A stretch of DNA of 64,000 nt from Holothuria scabra (taxonomy: Eukaryota > Echinodermata > Holothuroidea > Aspidochirotida > Holothuriidae), in the NCBI GenBank assembly GCA_037179385.1, contig CM074187.1:51308879-51372878 (forward strand), given 5' to 3'. Shown in pieces: positions 57,550-64,000 of the stretch. Each line of letters begins with the position of its first letter. The stretch's first letter is position 1. The notes beneath the pieces are model-generated. The model did not search any database. It had not been told where the DNA came from and saw nothing but the letters and a program-made list of their open reading frames with translations. Position numbers and translations under genes: made by a program.

Positions 57550-57720
57550 CAGGCACGTAGTCAGGTTGTGCCATGGGAGGGGGAGGGGGATTTGGGGCAC
57601 AACATGAGGGAAAGTCTAAGGACAAAGAGAAAAAAAATGTTATTAAAGGTGCTTTTTGCATTGCAATGTTGGGTCATGGGGGGGGGTTGGAACACCCCCC
57701 CCCTCATGGCTATGCCTCTG
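57550..57720. mobile_element. hAT-like MITE with 8-bp target duplication
   Basis: Begins CAGGCACGTAGTCAGG and ends CATGGCTATGCCTCTG, an imperfect inverted repeat of the common CAGTGGCGTAGCC type. It is flanked by cccaatgg and cccaatga (7 of 8 match). The interior contains a G9-TTGGAACA-C9 hairpin near 57678-57703. No coding capacity. The flanking octamer is the strongest hAT evidence in the window. Confidence 0.7.
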
Positions 57721-58170
57721 CCCAATGAAAATGATAGTTTAATGATCTAGGAGATAAAAATAATTCCAAAGGAGCTTTCTGTCTTCTCTCCCTCTTCCCC
57801 CAGTATGACTGGGAATGAATAGGGTGGAAAAATCAATGCAGGGAGATATCAAAGAGAGGTATTACAGGAGTTCTTCCCCCCCTCCCCCTCCTGGTTGAAA
57901 AAATGTGACAGTTTTCTTTTAAAAGTGCATTTGTTTTCCATTTACTATATTGTTATGGGAAAGACAGTCATTTAAGACGAGGTCCTATAGTTAAGTGCTT
58001 GTTCACATACTTAAGTGTTCAGGTTGTATGCTGCAGGTGTGTTTGTGGGGTGGGGGGGTGGGGGGATAACTTGGCATAATGTCTTGTATAATAACATAGT
58101 TTAAAAATTGAGTTGAAGAGGGACCATACATGTTTTTTCCACCAATATGTGGTTATTTATTTTTATGCAG

Positions 58171-58362
58171 GAAAGCAAGGGGGTGCAGTTAAGTTTCTTG
58201 TATGCTGTAGCAGATAAATCAACCCCCAGTGTGCTGCAGAAGCACATTGTGACACTCTTATTGAGATGGTGTAGGATGTGGCAGTCTTTTGAGGTTATTG
58301 AAATAGTCGTGCTGGACTTTTTCTTCGGCCATGTAGTAGATATTAAAATTGCTTTACAATAA
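58171..58362 (+). CDS. Speculative terminal exon of a second gene
   Basis: After the acceptor tatttatttttatgcag, 63 open codons then TAA. It reads ESKGVQLSFLYAVADKSTPS and continues VLQKHIVTLLLRWCRMWQ, ending in a hydrophobic stretch. Phase matches the donor at 52497. No family recognised. A minus-strand frame overlaps and is equally unproven. Confidence 0.2.
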   Translation, partial: ESKGVQLSFLYAVADKSTPSVLQKHIVTLLLRWCRMWQSFEVIEIVVLDFFFGHVVDIKIALQ

Positions 58363-59631
58363 CAGCTGGGGCAAATTTCTAGTCCGATAATTTGAATGGT
58401 CCAAGGTAGCATATACCACCATTAATTCCTCCATTGACTTACACACTAAATCCAAAAAGTAAATTGGCCTCTAAAAGCTTAATGAAGTTTTCGCCAGGGG
58501 CAAGCTACCCCTCATATGAAATCTGACAAGTTGGTCATTCATGGCATTTTCAATTTACCATATCATGACCATGAAGATGTTTTGCTCTTTCAGCTCAAAT
58601 TCCAGATCTACTTTTCAGAGCCTTGTTGTTCACTAAAAGCCTCCGTCAGCTTCTAAGGCATATAATTTCCACAAAATTGCTTAAATTCACTTAATATACT
58701 TGCATGAAGTACTCAAACAACTCCCCATCTTATTTCATAACATATCAAAAAAGTGCTCCTTCTAGGAACTCTATTTGAGGGCAAACAGATGGACACATTA
58801 ATACACCCTGTAAATTGGAATATGCTACCCTAAAAGTCTATCCCATATTGAAGCATGGAGCTAACACGTGAAGGAAGATCACAAAAAGGAAGTACGCCAT
58901 CAATTTTTAGTAACCTCTTTGCTTGTGCAGGTATCTTTTGCGGTTTAAATTTAGTGTCTGATCAGAATCACATACACAGGTCAATTTCAAGGGACTTGAC
59001 CTTCAACAATTTGAAATGAATGGTTCTGTTTAGGCTATTAAATTTGTTTACTACAGTACTTTATATCACAGTTTTTTCAACTTGTTTGAGGAAAGTTTTT
59101 TCTTGTTGAAGGAAGCAATTTCAGTGGCTCATTTATCACAGGAACAGTTGTGTAGGCTAAAATGAAATGATTGCATTTGAAAGTTCTTGAGCTCACAACC
59201 CCTTATCTCCTAGTTGGATGGATTTAGAAACAAAATGGTTTTAGCAGTGGTTTATTCATTTCCCTAGTCACTGGTAGAAATTAGGTTTAGGAATACTAAG
59301 AAAGGGAGAGGGGAAGGAAAAAAGGGATAAATAGGTCTCTCAGGGAAAAAGTTAGTTCTAACAATGCCTTTTAAAGGGGAAACATAATTTTTAAGGGGGG
59401 GGGGGGGATATATTTTCATGTTCTGATTCTGTAGTAAAATGTATATGCATGATTGTGTATGGGAGTAGGCCATTGATTCACATTTGAGGTCATTTCAAAG
59501 ATACTGTAGGGTTATCCTTGTGTAAGTTAGCCCTATCTCTGTTTATTACTCTTAAGTTGACTCTCATACTCCAAAGATTTCATTCATATCATATATTTGT
59601 GTATCACTTCAAGTTTCATGGCAATTTCAAC

Positions 59632-59972
59632 TTAAAGGACAAGAGCAGTCTCCCCAACTTGATGTAGTTTGTTTGTTTGTTTGTTTTCATTTGATCCTCC
59701 CTTGCGGGAACTCGGCAATGAAGGGGTATTAGCGCCAAGCTAGTGTAGTACACTGTCCTGTTTCATGATTGGCTCTTAAGAGTCATGTGACAATATTTTT
59801 TCTCCTCAGATGTGAAATTTACTAGGAGTAATTGCTTGGTTTACCATGAGCGTGTAATGCTGACGTCCTTCAATATTAGAAAAAATACTTGAAAAGAAAT
59901 GGGAAAAATGTTGTGAGCATTTAGCAGGGGTTGCTTCAAACTAAGTTTGGGGTGACTGCTCTTGCCCTTTAA
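59632..59972 (+). mobile_element. M3 MITE carrying a small nested insertion
   Basis: TTAA at 59632 and 59969. Ends AGGACAAGAGCAGTCTCCCC and ggtgactgctcttgccct. It is about 75 bp longer than its relatives, because a segment starting with a tttg run and containing cttgcgggaactcggcaatg is inserted at about 59668-59741. Copies of tgtagt lie at both junctions. Confidence 0.85.
59668..59741 (-). mobile_element. Short retroposon-like fragment inside M3
   Basis: It opens with four TTTG units, which on the minus strand would be a CAAA tail, followed by about 58 bp of CpG-containing sequence (cctcccttgcgggaactcgg, tagcgcc). Tail, short length and flanking tgtagt copies suggest a 5'-truncated SINE in reverse orientation. 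It is unrelated to the common SINE of this window. Confidence 0.45.
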
Positions 59973-60980
59973 CATATTTTTAAGAGAAATGAGGAGTAAT
60001 AGGAAGTGCAACCAGAGTAAATATTAATAGTTGTCAAGAGACACTCTCTGCTAAGTCACCAAGTATAATATAATAAAACAATTCAAGAAAAAAGCAAGAA
60101 AAATATAATTCAGAAACATGAAAAAGAGGCATACCTAACTCCTGCCAAAACCCCCAAACTGCCAATAGTATAAGTACTTGTAAACAGCAATATATACTAG
60201 CTGTTTGAAGAACCACCAACAAGCTGATATGTAAGGAAAACCCCATCCTAATCTCTGCAAAAAAAGTTAAACCAACAGACATAGGTTGAGTGACATGAAA
60301 ATAACAAAATTGGGTATTCGATTTAAAAAGCATTAAAAACCAAGAAATAGCCGCAGTTCCCTTCAAAATCTGTTTAAAATTGACCACTATACAGGGCAAT
60401 TGTGATTCGCACTTAATCATGAATAAATATGAGCTAAATATGCAAATATTGTGACATCATGAGAGGGACATGCCATATATGGCTAATGTTATGCTTTTTC
60501 TTTAATCTTTATTTCAAGGACAATTGTAACATAAGTTTTTCCTGAGGTATTTTTTTTTTTGAAGTTTAAAATGTGTCCTTGAAAAACATCAGTACCAATT
60601 ACCAAACCATAAACTATTTGATGAGTAATTAAGAGGTAATTTATACAAATTAACAAAACATTTATGTCAACACATCATTGTTTATATAAGCAACAAGTTG
60701 CTGTAGAAACATTGAAACTTTGAATAGGTAGATCTTGAGAACTGTAAAAGATATCAACACAATTCCAACAGATTTTGCCTAAGGAAAGTTTACTCTTTAG
60801 TTGCATGCAGTGGCATAAAGTGTTATACCGTGTATATGTGTGTGTGTTGGGAGGGGGGGGGGGGTGTGGGAATCTCATCCAAATAAAAATATGTATATCC
60901 TCCCACAAGGAAAGAACATTCAACATACCCAATGTCTGTTATGAAATTGTTACTATGTGCATGATCAGTGCTATAATGTC
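59973..60980. other. Stretch without a gene
   Basis: A 128-codon minus-strand frame at 60034-60420 encodes a Phe/Leu-rich hydrophobic sequence, but it arises from purine-rich, A-rich plus-strand sequence and has no splice or start support. A TG run and G10 tract lie at 60837-60862. Confidence 0.5.
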
Positions 60981-61285
60981 TATAGTCCCCTGTCTCAATA
61001 GTCCCCCATCTCAATAGTCCCCTGTCTCATTGGTCGCCAGTCTCAACAGTCCTCCATCTCATTGGTTGCCCATTTCAATAGTTCTCCATCTCATTGGTCC
61101 TCTGTCTCATTGGTTCCCTGTCTCATTGTTCCCCCATCTCATTGGTCCACTAGCCCTAACTCTAAACCATAGCCCTAAACCATAACCCTAACCCTAACCC
61201 CGGGGGACTAATGAGACGAGGGACTAATGAGACGTGGGACTAATAAGATGGGGGACCAAAGATAAGAGGACCAATGAGGCGAGGA
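60981..61285. repeat. Inverted 16-bp-period arrays around telomere-like repeats
   Basis: The left array, about 60981-61147, is ten 16-bp units of the form TAGTCCCCTGTCTCAT. The right array, about 61204-61285, is five units of the complementary form GGACTAATGAGACGAG. Between them (61150-61203) lie CCCTAA-type repeats: agccctaactctaaaccata and taaccctaaccctaacccc. The arms can pair to a long imperfect hairpin with the telomere-like sequence in its loop. Confidence 0.9.
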
Positions 61286-61659
61286 GCTGTAGAGTAGACC
61301 CTGTGATGAGTTTGTCAGTTAGATAAGCTTTAATGACATATCAACACGAATGTGTCATATAGTGTTTTACAGTTTAAATGCAGTACAAGTCTTCCCATTT
61401 AGTTTCCTCTTACAACAGGCAGGGAATACCTATTCAGGGCCTATTCTACAACCCTGGCCCATATGGGGCTATGTGGGTGATGAAGGTGGATGAAAGAAGG
61501 CGTGAGAAGGGGCATATGAGAATGTTTAGTCCACATGTGTTCAGTGTACACACTTAACTGTGTACATCACTGTGAAAATATGGTACATGTCTGATAAACT
61601 GAACCCCTCCTGCCCAAACATATTACAAATTTTATCACATTTCCACTCGTTTGATTACC

Positions 61660-61964
61660 TTAAAGGGCCAAACCTCTCACCCCAAACTACAATTTTGGAA
61701 TGTGGGTACTGAAATTCTCAATTGGCTCAGCTCTTTGATTGACAGCTAATTCAAACAATGCAGAGTTCCAAAGCTTATATTACACAGCATGAACGGTACT
61801 GAGAGTGTTTTGATAGTGTAAATTGAGTATTTCTATACTCACCCTGAAGCAATAAACTGAGATTTTGTCTGGATGAGGATGAATTTCAGACAATAGTGGG
61901 AGGGGCTTCAGTAAGAAGGTTAGGAGAATTGGTACTGTTTGGGGTGAGAGAAATGGGCCTTTAA
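61660..61964 (+). mobile_element. M2 MITE, full length
   Basis: Bounded by TTAA at 61660 and 61961. Ends AGGGCCAAACCTCTCACCCC and ggggtgagagaaatgggcct. A well-preserved reference copy for the family; same orientation and high similarity to 19525-19828. Confidence 0.92.
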
Positions 61965-64000
61965 ACAGTTCCCTTAAACTGTGGTTAGTCCCTTTTTCAT
62001 ACCTTGAAAGGAAGTCACATCAATTTCCAATTAAAATAGAGGTGATTTTATGAATTTCATTTTGACAACACAGATTTTTGGGTGTTTTTGGCCCACAACA
62101 GTAAACAAAACCTGCCATGATTCTTGCGGAGTGTCATTGGTCAAGTAAGGGGGAGGGAAAAATGAATTAGTTGTGTAATTACCATATGGATGTGGAAAAA
62201 GTTAGATAAAGAAAGAATGAAATTGTAAAATGGTGGGTTGAAATATGGAGTTTAGATCAAAAGTGGTACATAGGCGTATGCTTTGCATGAAGGTCAATGT
62301 TCCCATTGACTGTCAAGGCCCCATATTTTTCTTGTCCCTAGCCCATACTACCAAGTTAAGTAGGCAAAAATGATGTGATGATAATAGGCCATGGTGATCT
62401 GCTTGTTCCTCCCTAGCGACCATGGATCTTGATCTAGTTTGTGGATTAGGAGGGGAGGGGCCAAAAATTTTCCAACAGCTTGAACCCTTGATATTGCCCC
62501 AGCCGTGATTCAACTATAAGTAATCTACCCACATGGACCCAACTGCACACATATGAGCCCACACAAAAAAAAAACTCATGCACACTCACATTGATATACA
62601 CATACACAAAACATAGACAGATGGCACATTATTTATGCGACACTATTACTTTAATACGCTCAAATAGATGTTTCTCAAAGCCATCTGAAGTAATTGGTGT
62701 ACCACAATGTTATTTAAAGGTCTTTACCCATACAAAAAATGTGTTTTTAAAGCCCTGAAAACAAGTAGCCTAATTAGATAACTGTTTTTTTATACTCTAA
62801 AAAAAATGAGATTTGAAAACTTGTTTAAACTATTGTTTGTTCTTTTTTTTTTTTTAATCTGCTTGAATTATTGGGGGCAAAATGATGGTTTTTGGTCCAT
62901 GCAGTATGAGGTGCAAATACTAGCCTGGGATGGGTCTAAGGGGAGGTCTGTCTGTCCTCTTCCCACTTTGAAATTTTGTGACAGATTGGGTGCTCTAATA
63001 TGCAGTCTGTTGCCATATATGCAACCTTTTCCAACTTAAATTTGAGTTAAAATATAAAAGGCAGGATTATTCTTTACATTCCTTTGAAATAGTTGGACTG
63101 TGATGACCTTTGTGAAACATCTATTAAACTTTATAAAGAAAAATCTTTGGTTGGAAAAATTTCAATAAATCTTAGCTGGTACCCTATTGACATTTAGAAT
63201 TTACAGCTCAGAAGTAGTTTAATTAGGATCATGACTTTCCTTTTACAGCAAACCACAACTGTTTCTCACTGTTTGCAATCATCATACAGTTAAAATTATA
63301 GACATGACAGTGAGGAATGCAAGGTGTCTCTATATTTTTACCTCAGTCAGACAGATAAGAAATCTGAAGCCCTTTATAACACCCTAGTTGGCTGAAGATA
63401 TCTTCAGGGAGTTTCTCACCTTGCCATTTCACATTGTCAATTTGGAGGGGGTGTCTGGGGTGTACGTCTATCACTGCAGGAATCCAGAGAGTATAACAAT
63501 TCTGTAAAACTTTTGGAAAGATTGAGGTTAAAAACCTTAAACAAAAAGAGGCATAGTTGACTGAATGAATTGACTACCCCTATGAGACAGCAACTGAGTG
63601 GTCTCTGGTGGGAAATTTATGTCATATCTTATTGAATGATTTAGGTGTGTTTAAGTGTCTACAATAGGAATCTGACAACCTAAGTGGTAATAGTCATGTG
63701 AAGTGCTTGCAGTGGCAGGTCTTGGGGACCATGGAGACAAGAGAAGGGGGCCACATTTTTCTTTCTCTGTTAGTGTGTCATTTTGGGCTATGTTAAACTG
63801 GGTACTAGGGCATCTATTTTCATTAGTAAATATTATTGGGCTGCATTGATAAGAAGAAATGGCTCAGCCATCAATATCAGGGTAACAATTAGGCTAGGGT
63901 ACTCTGGATTGTCGTGGTTTAGGTAGGGGTAGTGAAGTTTATGGGGCAGATCTTCTCATCCCATTAATTGCACTACTCATTCAAGAGAGTAAGCCAGGGG
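61965..64000. other. Right end of the window, no gene seen
   Basis: AT-rich sequence without a convincing exon or full repeat. The final ~60 bp (gcagatcttctcatccca) may be the start of another inverted M2 cut by the window edge. Confidence 0.5.

Noticed and set aside
60034..60420. 128-codon minus frame, very hydrophobic
   Set aside because: It comes from A-rich plus-strand sequence, which yields Phe/Leu-rich frames on the opposite strand. No exon signals or homology recognised.
60981..61147. CRISPR-like regular spacing
   Set aside because: The 16-bp units are contiguous with no spacers, lie in animal DNA and have an inverted counterpart; this is a satellite or hairpin structure.

Overview
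The window is animal genomic DNA: AT-rich, intron-rich and crowded with short interspersed repeats. No prokaryotic or viral genome organisation is visible. One gene is well supported. Nine exons between 11026 and 31716 on the + strand join in consistent phase into 362 codons that end in TAA. They encode most of a CED-6/GULP-type engulfment adaptor, covering the C-terminal half of a PTB domain, the leucine-zipper coiled coil and a long Pro/Gln/Ser-rich tail with an NPF motif. The first PTB exons were not found and probably lie upstream of base 1. The PTB sequence is metazoan, and the repeat types resemble those of marine invertebrates such as echinoderms. That placement is inference; no species can be named.

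Layout: 1-11025 is an upstream intron with repeats. 11026-31716 holds the nine exons in an otherwise repeat-filled gene body. 31717-36620 is the probable very long 3' UTR, ending near an AATAAA at 36601. 36621-64000 has no convincing gene. It does contain one speculative chain of phase-compatible open exons on the + strand (39671, 41615, 52330, 58171), which could be a second gene or chance.

Most of the rest is repeats defined by comparing copies inside the window. M1 is a CpG-rich, piggyBac-like MITE with TTAA ends (3 copies). M2 is a ~300 bp TTAA-flanked MITE (9 full or partial copies). M3 is a ~260 bp TTAA-flanked MITE (6 copies). M4 is a small TIR element (3 copies). Several hAT-like elements start CAG..CTG and have near-8-bp target duplications. 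There is a tRNA-derived SINE family (about a dozen copies), a probable LTR, and several longer interspersed families (R5-R9). Tandem structures include a seven-copy 130-bp minisatellite ending at an exon acceptor, a 16-bp-period inverted array around telomere-like CCCTAA repeats, and an intragenic duplication that copies a splice donor.

The recurring theme is duplication at splice sites of the GULP-like gene. Three introns carry duplicated sequence reaching to or across an exon boundary, and SINE or MITE copies lie close to other exons and in the 3' UTR. Nothing here is an obviously new biological system. The strongest novel items are the TTAA-flanked MITE families, one with an internal empty-site comparison, and the splice-site-abutting duplications.
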